This document shows, one piece after another, positions 6,714 to 15,129 of a stretch of 15,260 bases of DNA. Origin of the DNA: an uncultured Alphaproteobacteria bacterium (GTDB taxonomy: Bacteria; Pseudomonadota; Alphaproteobacteria; Rhizobiales; Aestuariivirgaceae); the NCBI GenBank assembly GCA_937868035.1, contig CALMLK010000219.1, positions 1-15,260 of the forward strand. The letters run 5' to 3'. The translations under genes were made by a program, and so were the position numbers. The notes below the pieces were generated by a model, which was not told where the DNA came from, made no database searches, and saw nothing but the letters and a program-made list of their open reading frames with translations. Each line of letters opens with the position of its first letter. The first letter of the stretch is position 1.

Positions 6714-7181
6714 ATGCTCAAGTCGATCGATCCGCTTCTCAATGCCGAACTGCTGCATGCGCTGGCCAGCATGGGCCATGGCAACGACCTCATCCTGTGT
6801 GACTCGAATTTCCCGGCGGATGCCGTGGGACGTCTCACCACCTATGGACGGGCGTTGCACATCGCCGCCGATGCGCCCCGCGCCGCGCGTGCCATTCTCT
6901 CGGTGATGCCGCTCGATACGTTCGTGGATGGCGCGGCGATCCGCATGGAGATGGTGGGAACGCCGCAGGAAGTGCCGCCCGTGCAACAGGCGGTGCAGAA
7001 GGAGATCGACCGGGCGGAGGGGCGTTCATGGCCGCTCGCCTCCATGGAGCGTTTCGCCTTTTATGAGCAGGCGAAGAAATCCTATTGCGTTGTGCAATCC
7101 CAGGAGCGCCGGTTCTACGGCTGCTTCCTGTTCAAGATGGGGGTCGTCACGCCCGATGCGAAGATGCCCGGAGATTCGTGA
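6714..7181 (+). CDS. fucU: RbsD/FucU-family sugar mutarotase
   Basis: This 155-residue protein interconverts anomers (and pyranose/furanose forms) of a sugar so that the correct form reaches the kinase. The family core is evident: LLNAELLHALASMGHGNDLI (8-27), with the catalytic-type His at 22 and Asp at 30, then SNFP (31-34), and near the C-terminus an FYEQAKKSYCVVQSQERRFYGCFLFKMG segment that forms the other side of the active site. The MGHGNxI...DSNFP form and length favour FucU over the slightly shorter RbsD. An AGGAGG six bases before the ATG is the best ribosome binding site on this strand. Its TGA overlaps the ribokinase ATG, so the two are translationally coupled. Fucose as substrate is not implied; with a ribokinase next door ribose is equally possible. 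Confidence 0.88.
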   Translation: MLKSIDPLLNAELLHALASMGHGNDLILCDSNFPADAVGRLTTYGRALHIAADAPRAARAILSVMPLDTFVDGAAIRMEMVGTPQEVPPVQQAVQKEIDRAEGRSWPLASMERFAFYEQAKKSYCVVQSQERRFYGCFLFKMGVVTPDAKMPGDS

Positions 7182-8110
7182 TGACGGAGAAGTCGGGCGT
7201 CTGTGTACTCGGGGTCTACAATGCCGACCTGATCTTCCGGGCGGACCGCCAGCCGGTGCTGGGCGAGACGCTGCTCGGCACGTCCTTCGGCATGGGGCCG
7301 GGCGGCAAGGGCTCGAACCAGACGGTCGCCGCCGCGCGCTCCGGTGCCAAGACGACATTCATCAGCAAGATGGGCCGGGATGATTTCGGTGCGGCGGGCA
7401 TTGCCATGCTGGAGCGGGAAGGTGTCACGGTTCTCGTCGAACGGGTCGCCGACAACTCCACGGGTGCGGCCTATATCTTCGTGCAGAACGGAACCGGCTC
7501 CAATGCCATCATCGTGGTGCCGGGTGCGGCGGGCACGCTGGCGGCTGCCGACATCGACCGTCATGCGGATGCCATTCGTGGTGCGAGCGTGTTTCTCACC
7601 CAGTTGGAGCAGCCCATTCCGGCGGCGGTGCGCGGGCTTGAAATCGCCAAGGCGTCGGGCACCATCACCATCCTCAACACCGCGCCAGCGGCACCGCTGG
7701 ATGATGCGATCTTCCGCCTGTGTGATTACGTGACGCCGAACGAGAGCGAGGCCACGGGCATCACGGGCGTGGAGGTCACCGACCTTGCATCAGCCCGGAA
7801 GGCGGGTGACGTGCTGCTGCGGAAGGGTGCAGGTGCAGCGCTGATCACGCTGGGTGGGCAGGGGGCCCTGCTGCACAGCGGGGCGGCCTCAACCCACATT
7901 CCCATCTTCAAGGTGGGCAAGGTGGTGGACACCACGGGCGCAGGCGATGCCTTCAATGGCGGTTTTGCCGCTGCACTTGCGCGCGGTGAAGCGCCAGAGG
8001 ATGCCGCGCGCTTCGGTGCGGCGGTGGCCGGCATTTCCGTCACGCGGCCCGGTGCTGCTTCATCCGTGCCGTCCTTGCAGGAAGCCTTGGCCTTGCTGGC
8101 GCGGGGCTAG
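7181..8110 (+). CDS. rbsK: ribokinase (PfkB family)
   Basis: This 309-residue cytoplasmic kinase is likely to convert D-ribose to ribose-5-phosphate. The substrate-binding GPGGKGSNQ is at 39-47, PNESE at 186-190 (an ion/phosphate-site element of ribokinases), and the ATP motif DTTGAGDAFNGG is at 250-261, with D256 as the catalytic base. All key residues are canonical, in contrast to the other PfkB kinase in this window. The start chosen is the ATG at 7181, which forms an ATGA overlap with the mutarotase stop and has GGAG seven bases upstream; a longer frame from 7085 would run deep into the mutarotase gene. Its stop shares the palindrome CTAG with the convergent asparaginase gene. Other pentoses or deoxyribose remain possible substrates. 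Confidence 0.9.
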   Translation: MTEKSGVCVLGVYNADLIFRADRQPVLGETLLGTSFGMGPGGKGSNQTVAAARSGAKTTFISKMGRDDFGAAGIAMLEREGVTVLVERVADNSTGAAYIFVQNGTGSNAIIVVPGAAGTLAAADIDRHADAIRGASVFLTQLEQPIPAAVRGLEIAKASGTITILNTAPAAPLDDAIFRLCDYVTPNESEATGITGVEVTDLASARKAGDVLLRKGAGAALITLGGQGALLHSGAASTHIPIFKVGKVVDTTGAGDAFNGGFAAALARGEAPEDAARFGAAVAGISVTRPGAASSVPSLQEALALLARG

Positions 8111-9090
8111 CCGCCAACCGCTGCGTCAACACTGCCGACGTCGATGCCGCGCCAGTTGGTGAGGGTGGTGTGGGCGTGCGATGTGAGTGCCTTGCGTTCG
8201 TCCGCCGTCCACACGTCGAGCGCCAGCAACATCTGCGAAACGGCGGCCTCCGCGGCGCGGAAGGAACCGTCATCGCATTTCAGGGCAAAGCCCAGACCCG
8301 CGTGGGCGATGCTGCCGCAATAAACGCCTTCCGCCCCGACCTTGATGAAGAGGCGCGGCACCTGTTGCATGATCGTGGTGTCGTAACGGTTGCTGCCGGC
8401 GATCATGAAGGGATGGGCGCGGGCGGCACGGATGATCCATTGTGCACCCGCGTTGGCGGGATCCGTGAGGCGGGCGAAACCCAGCGCCATGTTGCGCAAA
8501 GGGAAGGCCCAGGTGGGAACGGAGCAGCCGTCGATGCCCACGGGCGCTTCGGCGACGTTCACATCGCAATAACGATTGATGGCCTCCGCCACGGCCTGCT
8601 GCACGGGATGATCCTGCAGCACGTAGCCGTTGGGATCACTGCCCAGTTGCCGCGCCAAAGCCAGCATGCCGGCATGCTTGCCCGAGCAGTTGTTGTGAAT
8701 GGCGCGCGGCTCCTCGCCTGTCAGCGCGAGGCTGATCACGTCCTTCCGCTCATGGGGCCAGTGCACGCCGCACTCGTAGAGGGCCTCGCTGTTTCCCGCC
8801 TTGGCGAGGATGGAGGCGGCGACGCGCAGGTGTTCAGGCTCGCCATTGTGCGAGGAGCAGCACAGGGCAATCTCCTCGTCGGTGAGGCCGTAACGCGCGG
8901 CGGCTCCGCTTTCGATCAGGGGGAGGCACTGGAAGGCCTTGATCGCCGAACGCGGGAAGACCGGGCCTTCGATGTCGCCTGCCTGGCGCACAATTTTGCC
9001 GCTGCGGTCGCTCACGGCGAAGGCGCCGCGGTGACGGCTTTCCACAGTGCTGCCACGTTTCACTTCGGCAATGACGGGGTTGTCGTTCAT
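8107..9090 (-). CDS. L-asparaginase of the zinc-type Rhizobium etli (AnsA/ReAV) family
   Basis: This 327-residue protein belongs to the Asparaginase_II (PF06089) type, which hydrolyses L-asparagine to aspartate and ammonia. It is related in fold to serine beta-lactamases and glutaminases, not to E. coli AnsA/B. The residues known from R. etli ReAV are at the same numbers: Ser48 and Lys51 in FPRSAIKAF, Ser80 in CCSSHNGE, Cys135 and Lys138 in NNCSGKHAG, and Cys189 in IDGCSVPTW. The two Cys and Lys138 form the zinc site. The second catalytic Lys (263 in ReAV) is probably K250 here, in KVGAEG, implying a deletion of about 13 residues; this alignment is inference. The ATG overlaps the MFS transporter stop (ATGA), with AAGGAG upstream. 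Aliphatic amides other than asparagine are conceivable. Confidence 0.88.
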   Translation of the reverse strand: MNDNPVIAEVKRGSTVESRHRGAFAVSDRSGKIVRQAGDIEGPVFPRSAIKAFQCLPLIESGAAARYGLTDEEIALCCSSHNGEPEHLRVAASILAKAGNSEALYECGVHWPHERKDVISLALTGEEPRAIHNNCSGKHAGMLALARQLGSDPNGYVLQDHPVQQAVAEAINRYCDVNVAEAPVGIDGCSVPTWAFPLRNMALGFARLTDPANAGAQWIIRAARAHPFMIAGSNRYDTTIMQQVPRLFIKVGAEGVYCGSIAHAGLGFALKCDDGSFRAAEAAVSQMLLALDVWTADERKALTSHAHTTLTNWRGIDVGSVDAAVGG

Positions 9091-10304
9091 GCGGTCTCCT
9101 TGCGGGGCAGAAGGTACCAGAGCAGGGCGGCGAGTTGCAAAGCAAGGCAGAGGCCCATGGCCCAGGCATAGGCGCGCGGGTCGTAGCCGGTTACTGTGGC
9201 GGTGAAGAAGCTGATCACCAGGCCCACGCCATACTGGATGAGGAAGGCGCAGATGAACATGGAGAAGTTGATGGTGGCGTTGGCACGGCCTGAGAGGCTC
9301 TCGCCCACGTGTCTTGCAAACCACGGGAAGGCGAGGATCGCCGATTGGCCCACGGCCGCCAGCACCAGCCAGGCGGGGAATGCCAGTGACCTCACCTGCA
9401 GCACGATGAGGGCCTGCGCCGCCGTGTGGAGGGCGAGGCAGCCGAGCATGGTCGTCATGGGGCCGATGCCGCGCCGTTGCAGACGATCGGCAACGAAGCC
9501 CACGGTGAGGATGCCACCCATGAAGGCCACCGCCATCCAGAAGAGGTGGCGGGCCACATCCAGGGGCGCGAGGCCGAGCACGTCGCGGTACCAGGGGCCA
9601 GCCCAGAGCGTCTGGTAGGCGATGGGAATGCCCGCGGTAAGGCCGAGGAGCGGCGCCACCCGCCAGAACAGGGGCAGCTTCATGATGTTGAGGAGATCGC
9701 GCCACTGCTGGCCGAAGCCTGCGGCCGGTGTTTTCTCCGTCCGCTCCGGCACGGCGAAGAAGATGAACAGGGAGGAGGCAACGATGCAGGCGGCGAAGAG
9801 CAGGAAGACGTTGCGCCAGCCGATCGCGGCCGAGAGGAGTGCGGTCGGTTCGGTGGCGACCACAAGACCGAGGGCGCCCATGGACATGATGGTGGCATTG
9901 GCGAGCGAGCGCCGCTCAAGCGGCACCCAGAGTGAGCTGGCCTTGTAGCTGGCCATCAAGCCGGCCGAGAAGCCGAGGCCAATCACGGCGCGGGCGAGGA
10001 CGAGGGTGACGAAGCCAGGGGCCACGGCGAAGGCGGCGCAGCCCGTGGCCGCGACCAGCAGGAGGGCCGTCTGCACCCGGCGGGGGCCGAAGCGGTCCAG
10101 CAGCACGCCCAGCGGCAATTGGAAGGCGCAGAAGGCCAGCAGATAGGCCGCGGTGAGGAGGCCGAGTTCCGCCGGGCCGATGGCGAATTCCTTCACCAGC
10201 TCCGGGGCAACGACGGCATTCACGGCGCGCAGCAGGTAGCTGAGGAGGTAGCCCAGGGCGAAGGGGAAGAGGGCGAGGAAGAGGGTGCGGCGGGTCGTCG
10301 TCAT
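9087..10304 (-). CDS. MFS transporter
   Basis: This 405-residue integral membrane protein has the hydrophobic pattern of twelve transmembrane helices and a Major Facilitator motif A in the loop after helix 2 (about 60-78, LGVLLDRFGPRR). A charged central loop near 190-210 (ERTEKTP...GQQWRD) separates the two six-helix halves. The first 35 residues start with a short basic MTTTRR leader before helix 1. It is the first gene of a two-gene unit, with its stop overlapping the asparaginase start. A shared role, such as import of an amide substrate or export of its product, is plausible. The substrate is unknown. The ATG at 10304 lacks a good Shine-Dalgarno but fits the usual MFS N-terminus. Confidence 0.88.
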   Translation of the reverse strand: MTTTRRTLFLALFPFALGYLLSYLLRAVNAVVAPELVKEFAIGPAELGLLTAAYLLAFCAFQLPLGVLLDRFGPRRVQTALLLVAATGCAAFAVAPGFVTLVLARAVIGLGFSAGLMASYKASSLWVPLERRSLANATIMSMGALGLVVATEPTALLSAAIGWRNVFLLFAACIVASSLFIFFAVPERTEKTPAAGFGQQWRDLLNIMKLPLFWRVAPLLGLTAGIPIAYQTLWAGPWYRDVLGLAPLDVARHLFWMAVAFMGGILTVGFVADRLQRRGIGPMTTMLGCLALHTAAQALIVLQVRSLAFPAWLVLAAVGQSAILAFPWFARHVGESLSGRANATINFSMFICAFLIQYGVGLVISFFTATVTGYDPRAYAWAMGLCLALQLAALLWYLLPRKETA

Positions 10305-10345
10305 GATTTGTTTACAGGTTTGGCGGAAGGACGGCGGAGGTCAAT

Positions 10346-10380
10346 CGAATCCTTGCATTCTGATTCGTTCGCCCTATGTA
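10346..10380. promoter_or_regulatory. divergent control region with a possible operator
   Basis: CGAATC (10346-10351) and GATTCG (10362-10367) form a perfect inverted repeat with a 10-base spacer, midway between the MFS and amidotransferase starts. On the plus strand it overlaps a weak promoter candidate, TTGCAT (10353-10358) and TATGTA (10375-10380), 16 bases apart. The dyad is a reasonable regulator site; the promoter hexamers are poor. Confidence 0.35.
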
Positions 10381-10409
10381 GCGCGTTCCCGTTTTCGGAT
10401 TGGACAGCA

Positions 10410-11135
10410 ATGATCTCACGCGCCCTTTGCTTTCAACACATGGATGATGAGCCGCCCGGCCTGTTCGGCCCGTTTCTGGCCGCACGCGGCGTGTCCCTGG
10501 ATACCGTCATGCTGCACCGGGGCGAAGCGATCCCTTCGCTGGCGCCGTATGATTTCCTGCTGGTCATGGGCGGGGCCATGGATGTGTGGGAACACGACGC
10601 CCACCCCTGGCTGCTGGCGGAAAAGCAGGCGATCCGCGAGTGGGCGCTGGAGCGCAACCGTCCCTATTTCGGCGTGTGCCTCGGCCTGCAGCTTCTGGCG
10701 GAAGCCGCGGGCGGAACCGTCTCCCTGGCGCGGGCGGCGGAGGTTGGCATTGGCCGCATCAAGATAACGTCTCGCCATCCCTTCGTGGCGGGCCTGCCGC
10801 GCACCATCCGCATGATGCAGTGGCACCACGCGGAAGTGAGCGCGCTGCCGCCCGGAGCCGAGGTGCTGGCCTCGTCCACCATCTCGCCCGTGCAGATCAT
10901 GGCGCTGGGTGATTGCATGGTGGGCACGCAGTTCCATGGCGAGTTGACGCCTGCACTGGTGGATCGCTGGGCGCACCTGCCGCAATACATCCAATGGCTG
11001 GAAGCAGCGCTCGGCCCCAACGCCTACGGGCGGGTGCGCGCCGAGGCCCTGCCGCTGATGCCTGCGATGCGCCGGGTCAGCCAGTCCATGTTCGATGCGC
11101 TGGCGGATGGCGTGAGCCTGCGCAAGGCCGCCTAG
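10410..11135 (+). CDS. class I glutamine amidotransferase (GATase1) family protein
   Basis: This 241-residue protein of the Cys-His-Glu amidotransferase family resembles the stand-alone GMP-synthase-like hydrolases. The nucleophile elbow FGVCLGLQLLA places Cys90; His176 and Glu178 in GTQFHGELTP complete the triad. GGAMDVWE (54-61) forms the usual oxyanion/substrate strand. Such proteins hydrolyse glutamine or gamma-glutamyl amides, either alone or donating ammonia to a partner; no synthase domain or partner is adjacent. It is divergent from the MFS-asparaginase pair, which also points to amide nitrogen metabolism. The ATG at 10410 fits the family N-terminus (MISRALCFQHMDDEPPG); a longer in-frame extension would run antisense into the MFS gene. 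Its stop shares CTAG with the aldolase stop. Specific substrate unknown. Confidence 0.85.
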   Translation: MISRALCFQHMDDEPPGLFGPFLAARGVSLDTVMLHRGEAIPSLAPYDFLLVMGGAMDVWEHDAHPWLLAEKQAIREWALERNRPYFGVCLGLQLLAEAAGGTVSLARAAEVGIGRIKITSRHPFVAGLPRTIRMMQWHHAEVSALPPGAEVLASSTISPVQIMALGDCMVGTQFHGELTPALVDRWAHLPQYIQWLEAALGPNAYGRVRAEALPLMPAMRRVSQSMFDALADGVSLRKAA

Positions 11136-12121
11136 ACGGCCTTCATCGTCTGACGGTATTTCTCTGCGTCCCAGTTCAGGAGCTGGTCGATTTCGCCTGC
11201 CGTGAGGGCCTTGAGGGGTGCCGTGGCCGGAAGGCGGCGGAAGACGTCGCCAGCGCAACGCACCATGGGTTCAATGGAAGGCTTGGCCTGGACGTTCACC
11301 AGCACACCCTTGCCCGGAATGGCGACAGCGGCAGCGCCGGAGGCCATGTCATCCGGAATGGATGTGCCCAGGAATACCACATGGTCCGGGTAATAGACAT
11401 TGGTGCAGGCGGCGCGGCGCGATAGTTCGTCGAGGGCGATGGCGTGGCATTCCGTGTCTTCGGGCAGGCGGTAGGCACTTCCCGCGGCCATGGCGGTGAG
11501 GGCGGCCAGATCGGGCTTGCCGAAATCGCGGACAGGGGCTTCGAGGGCGGCCACGACACGGTTCAGCAACGCTTCCGCTTCCATGACGCTTCCGGCGGCG
11601 ACGGCGAGTCCGTGGTTGCCGAGGACGAGGACATCCACGCCAGGGCGATAGGCCTTGCGGATGGCGCGCGAGAGCATAAGCCCCGGGCGGGCATAGGGCA
11701 CGAAGGCCCAGTTGAAGGCCTTCAGTCTTTCGCCCAGCAGGGCCTCGCCATCGCTGCGGATGGCAAGCGCGATGGTGTTCACGCAATGGACATGCACCAC
11801 GATCTTCTGCGGCATCAGTCCGTGTACGGATGTTTCGATGGAAGGACGCAGGCCGAGCGGATTGATGTCCTGTCGCACGAAGTCGGTGCAGGATTCACAG
11901 GCGGGGTCATCGGCTGCGAGCGCAGCCGACAGGCGGGCCATGTCCAGCGGCACGAAGATGTCCTTGGTGGCGGCGTCGCGCAGCCATGTGCCCGACGCCT
12001 TGATCCACATGACGTCGCCCTGCTTGATGGAGGTGTTGCCGCCGGCGGCGTGGACCAGAAGGGGATCACTGCCCACCTTGGCGGAGAGGCGGCGGAGGGC
12101 GTGGAATTCGGGACTGTTCAC
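11132..12121 (-). CDS. class II aldolase/adducin-family protein
   Basis: This 329-residue protein has the zinc-dependent class II aldolase fold, which cleaves or joins sugar phosphates through an enediolate. The phosphate-loop-like GGNTSIK is at 27-33, KASGTWL at 41-47, the likely catalytic acid E96 in SIETSVHG, and zinc-ligand His110, His112 (VVHVH) and His170 (GNHGL). It is longer than FucA or AraD (about 215-230 residues) and resembles the aldolase half of RhaD-type bifunctional proteins, but it lacks the dehydrogenase half. The start is GTG at 12121, forming a GTGA overlap with the glpK stop, so the two are translationally coupled. It is the last gene of the glp operon. Context suggests a reaction making or using dihydroxyacetone phosphate; the partner aldehyde is unknown. 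Confidence 0.83.
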   Translation of the reverse strand: MNSPEFHALRRLSAKVGSDPLLVHAAGGNTSIKQGDVMWIKASGTWLRDAATKDIFVPLDMARLSAALAADDPACESCTDFVRQDINPLGLRPSIETSVHGLMPQKIVVHVHCVNTIALAIRSDGEALLGERLKAFNWAFVPYARPGLMLSRAIRKAYRPGVDVLVLGNHGLAVAAGSVMEAEALLNRVVAALEAPVRDFGKPDLAALTAMAAGSAYRLPEDTECHAIALDELSRRAACTNVYYPDHVVFLGTSIPDDMASGAAAVAIPGKGVLVNVQAKPSIEPMVRCAGDVFRRLPATAPLKALTAGEIDQLLNWDAEKYRQTMKAV

Positions 12122-13602
12122 GACAAGAGTTTCCTGACTGCATCTTTCCAGCCGGCGTACTTGGCGTCGCGCTCGGCGGATTTCATTTTGGGGGAGAAGC
12201 GCTTGTCACGGGACCAGCGGGTGGCGAATTGTTCCGGAGGCGGCAGCAGGCCGGCATGCAGGCCTGCCAGATAAGCGGCACCCAGCGCCGTTGTTTCCAG
12301 CACCTTGGGACGGTCCACGGGAGCATCAAGCATGTCGGCAAGGTTCTGCATGGTCCAGTCTGAGGCGGTCATGCCGCCATCGACACGCAGCACGGTGCTG
12401 CCGGTAGAACCCCAGTCCTTCTGCATCGCCTCCAGCAGGTCGCGGGTCTGGTAGCAGACAGCTTCCAGCGCGGCCTTAGCCAGTTCGCGGTTGGTGGTGC
12501 CGCGCGTCAGACCGAAGATGGCGCCGCGGGCCTCGGCATTCCAGTAGGGTGCGCCAAGCCCCACGAAGGCGGGGACGAGATAAACCTGCTGGGTGGCATC
12601 CGCTGCCTTGGCCAGCGCGCCCGTGTCCTTTGCCGACGAGATGACTTTCAAACCATCCCGCAGCCATTGCACGGCGGCTCCGGCGATGAAGATCGCGCCT
12701 TCCAGAGCATAAGTGCGCTTGCCGTTGAGCTGATAGGCGACGGTGGTGAGCAGGCGGTTCTGCGAGGGCACGGCCTTTTCGCCCGTGTTGAGGAGCGCGA
12801 AGCATCCCGTGCCATAGGTGGATTTCATCATGCCCGGCTCGAAACAGGCTTGGCCGATGGTGGCAGCCTGCTGATCGCCCGCCACGCCGCCTATGGGGAT
12901 GGCAGTGCCAAGGATCTTCGCGTCGCACATGCCGTAGTCGGCGGCGCAATCCTTGACCTCCGGAAGGAGGGAGCGGGGAATGTCGAGGAGGCGGAGCAAT
13001 TCATCGTCCCATGCGCCGCTGTGAATGTTGTAGAGCAGCGTGCGCGATGCATTGGTGGCGTCGGTGGCATGCACCTTGCCGCCCGTGAGCCGCCAGATGA
13101 GGAAGGTGTCGATGGTGCCGAAAGCCAGTTCGCCCGCCTCGGCCTTCGTCCGCGCGCCTTTCACGTTGTCCAGGAGCCAGGCGAGCTTCGTGCCGGAGAA
13201 ATAGGGATCGAGCAGCAGTCCTGTCCTGGCCGTGAAGAGCTTTTCGTGGCCCTGGTCCTTGAGCGCCTTGCATGCCTCCGAGGTGCGACGGTCCTGCCAG
13301 ACGATGGCCTTGTGGATGGGTTTGCCCGTCTTGCGGTTCCACACCACCACGGTTTCGCGCTGGTTGGTGATGCCGATTGCGGCGATGGCGGAGGCTTTCA
13401 CTTTCGCCTTACGCAGCGCTGACTTGCAGGTGGCGACAACGGAGGCCCAGATTTCTTCCGGATCGTGTTCCACCCAACCGGCCTTGGGGAAGTACTGTTT
13501 GAATTCCTGCTGGCCCGATCCCTTCGGCTTCAGATTCCTGTCGAACACGATGGCCCGCGACGAGGTGGTGCCCTGGTCGATGGCGAGGAGATGCGTGCTC
13601 AT
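12118..13602 (-). CDS. glpK: glycerol kinase
   Basis: This 494-residue FGGY-family kinase phosphorylates glycerol to sn-glycerol-3-phosphate with ATP in the cytoplasm. The signature DQGTTSSRA (9-17) begins the ATPase domain. NQRET (80-84) provides the R82/E83 glycerol contacts, with W102, Y134 and D243 (GDQQAA) at the other substrate positions; all match the E. coli enzyme within one residue. STYGTGCF (261-268) and [12 protein letters not shown] are also canonical. The start at 13602 was chosen over an upstream in-frame ATG because the family N-terminus begins there, GAAGGAAG lies just before it, and it overlaps the glpD stop as ATGA. Glycerol specificity is well supported. Confidence 0.97.
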   Translation of the reverse strand: MSTHLLAIDQGTTSSRAIVFDRNLKPKGSGQQEFKQYFPKAGWVEHDPEEIWASVVATCKSALRKAKVKASAIAAIGITNQRETVVVWNRKTGKPIHKAIVWQDRRTSEACKALKDQGHEKLFTARTGLLLDPYFSGTKLAWLLDNVKGARTKAEAGELAFGTIDTFLIWRLTGGKVHATDATNASRTLLYNIHSGAWDDELLRLLDIPRSLLPEVKDCAADYGMCDAKILGTAIPIGGVAGDQQAATIGQACFEPGMMKSTYGTGCFALLNTGEKAVPSQNRLLTTVAYQLNGKRTYALEGAIFIAGAAVQWLRDGLKVISSAKDTGALAKAADATQQVYLVPAFVGLGAPYWNAEARGAIFGLTRGTTNRELAKAALEAVCYQTRDLLEAMQKDWGSTGSTVLRVDGGMTASDWTMQNLADMLDAPVDRPKVLETTALGAAYLAGLHAGLLPPPEQFATRWSRDKRFSPKMKSAERDAKYAGWKDAVRKLLS

Positions 13603-15128
13603 GACGCTTCCTTCACTTTCTTCTTCCTGGTGCCTTTCGCGGTACTTTCGAAATAGTCGCGCAGGGCCTGCTGTTCTTCCGGCTTCATGTGAAGGCCAAG
13701 TTTGGAGCGCCGCCAGAGGATGTCGTCGGCGGTTTCGGCCCATTCCTTTTCGCGGAGGTGCGCGACCTCACGCTCGCTGAGCGGCCCGAAGCTCTGGCCC
13801 AGATCGGAGGCGAAGCGGGCGCCTTCGAGAATGCCTTCCGCCTCCGTGCCATAGGCGCGGAACAGGCGTCGGATAATCGCGGGCTTGAGGAAGGAATAGG
13901 CCTTCTGCAGGGCGCTGATGCGCTGCTCGACTTCGTTCCACGGAAAGTCTCCGCCGGGCAGGGCGGCCTTGGCGGTCCATGATCCCTTCATGGCGGGGAA
14001 GAAGGGTTGCAGTTCCTTCATCACGGCTTCCGAAAGTTTGCGCGCGGTCGTGATCTTGCCGCCGAAGATCGAGAGCACGGGCGCGGTGCCTTGCGGATTG
14101 TCGAGCTTCAGGACGTAGTCGCGGGTCGCTTCCTGGGCCTTTGACGCGCCGTCGTCGTAGAGCGGGCGGATGCCGGAATAGGCCCAGCGCAATTGTTCGC
14201 GCGTCACGGGGCGGCGGAAATATTCGCTGACGGACTTGAGCAGGTAATCCGTCTCCTGTTCGGAAATCTCCGGCTTTCCGGGATCGCCGTGGTGATCCAT
14301 GTCGGTGGTGCCGATGAGCGTGAAGTTCTGTTCATAGGGAATGGCAAAGCAGATGCGCCCGTCGCCATTCTGGAAGATGTAGCAGCGGTCGTGGTCGTAG
14401 AGGCGGTCGACGACGATGTGGCTGCCCTTCACCATGCGGATCTTGTCGGGGTCGTTGCGGCCCACCACTTCGCCCAGAACCTGGCTCACCCAGGGGCCAG
14501 CGGAGTTGACCAGTACGCGGGCAGAGATCGTTTCCGTCTTGCCGTCGCGCTCAATGCCGATCTTCCACACGCCATCTTCGCGGCGGGCGGAGGTGCATTT
14601 CGTCCGTGTACGGATTTCGGCGCCGCGCCTGGCGGCGTCGCGGGCGGAGAGCACGACAAGGCGGGCGTCCTCCACCCAGCAATCGGAGTATTCGTAGCCC
14701 ACACTGTAGTCAGGCTTCAGCGGCTGGCCGGTCACGTCCGATGTCAGGTCGACGGTGCGGGTGGGCGGAAGAATCTTCCGGCCACCCAGGTGATCGTAAA
14801 GGAACAGGCCAAGGCGGAGCAGGGCGCGCGGGCGCAGGCCGTCGTGGTGGGGCAGGACAAAGCGCAACGGCCAGATGATGTGGGGTGCGGATTTGAGCAG
14901 CACCTCGCGCTCGATCAGCGCTTCCCGCACCAGCCGGAATTCATAATGTTCGAGATAGCGCAAGCCGCCGTGAATGAGCTTTGTCGACTTGGACGATGTG
15001 CCGGAGGCCAGATCGTTCTGCTCGACCAGGAAGACGCTGAGGCCTCGGCCCGAAGCGTCCCGGGCGATGCCGCAGCCATTTATGCCGCCGCCGATGATGA
15101 AGATGTCGTAAGTCTTTTCCTGTGTCAT
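13599..15128 (-). CDS. glpD: aerobic glycerol-3-phosphate dehydrogenase
   Basis: This 509-residue FAD-dependent, membrane-associated dehydrogenase oxidises sn-glycerol-3-phosphate to dihydroxyacetone phosphate and passes electrons to ubiquinone. The dinucleotide-binding motif [19 protein letters not shown] is at 11-29 and is the family signature. [18 protein letters not shown] (47-64) is the typical substrate/FAD-contact region, and the second signature, [13 protein letters not shown], lies near residue 360. The usual C-terminal helical domain follows, ending in a basic tail ([12 protein letters not shown]). The ATG at 15128 begins the family sequence and lies one base after the glpR stop; a TTG at 15167 in the same frame would add 13 unrelated residues and overlap glpR. 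The operon context with glpK fits the glycerol pathway. Confidence 0.97.
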   Translation of the reverse strand: MTQEKTYDIFIIGGGINGCGIARDASGRGLSVFLVEQNDLASGTSSKSTKLIHGGLRYLEHYEFRLVREALIEREVLLKSAPHIIWPLRFVLPHHDGLRPRALLRLGLFLYDHLGGRKILPPTRTVDLTSDVTGQPLKPDYSVGYEYSDCWVEDARLVVLSARDAARRGAEIRTRTKCTSARREDGVWKIGIERDGKTETISARVLVNSAGPWVSQVLGEVVGRNDPDKIRMVKGSHIVVDRLYDHDRCYIFQNGDGRICFAIPYEQNFTLIGTTDMDHHGDPGKPEISEQETDYLLKSVSEYFRRPVTREQLRWAYSGIRPLYDDGASKAQEATRDYVLKLDNPQGTAPVLSIFGGKITTARKLSEAVMKELQPFFPAMKGSWTAKAALPGGDFPWNEVEQRISALQKAYSFLKPAIIRRLFRAYGTEAEGILEGARFASDLGQSFGPLSEREVAHLREKEWAETADDILWRRSKLGLHMKPEEQQALRDYFESTAKGTRKKKVKEAS

Positions 15129-15129
15129 G

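Noticed and set aside
8107..9705. A longer asparaginase reading starting inside the MFS gene
   Set aside because: The first 205 residues would be an out-of-frame read of the transporter gene; homology, the AAGGAG and the ATGA overlap all place the start at 9090.
12118..13743. A longer glpK reading with 47 extra N-terminal residues
   Set aside because: The extension overlaps the end of glpD and lacks FGGY-kinase similarity; [11 protein letters not shown] is the normal N-terminus.
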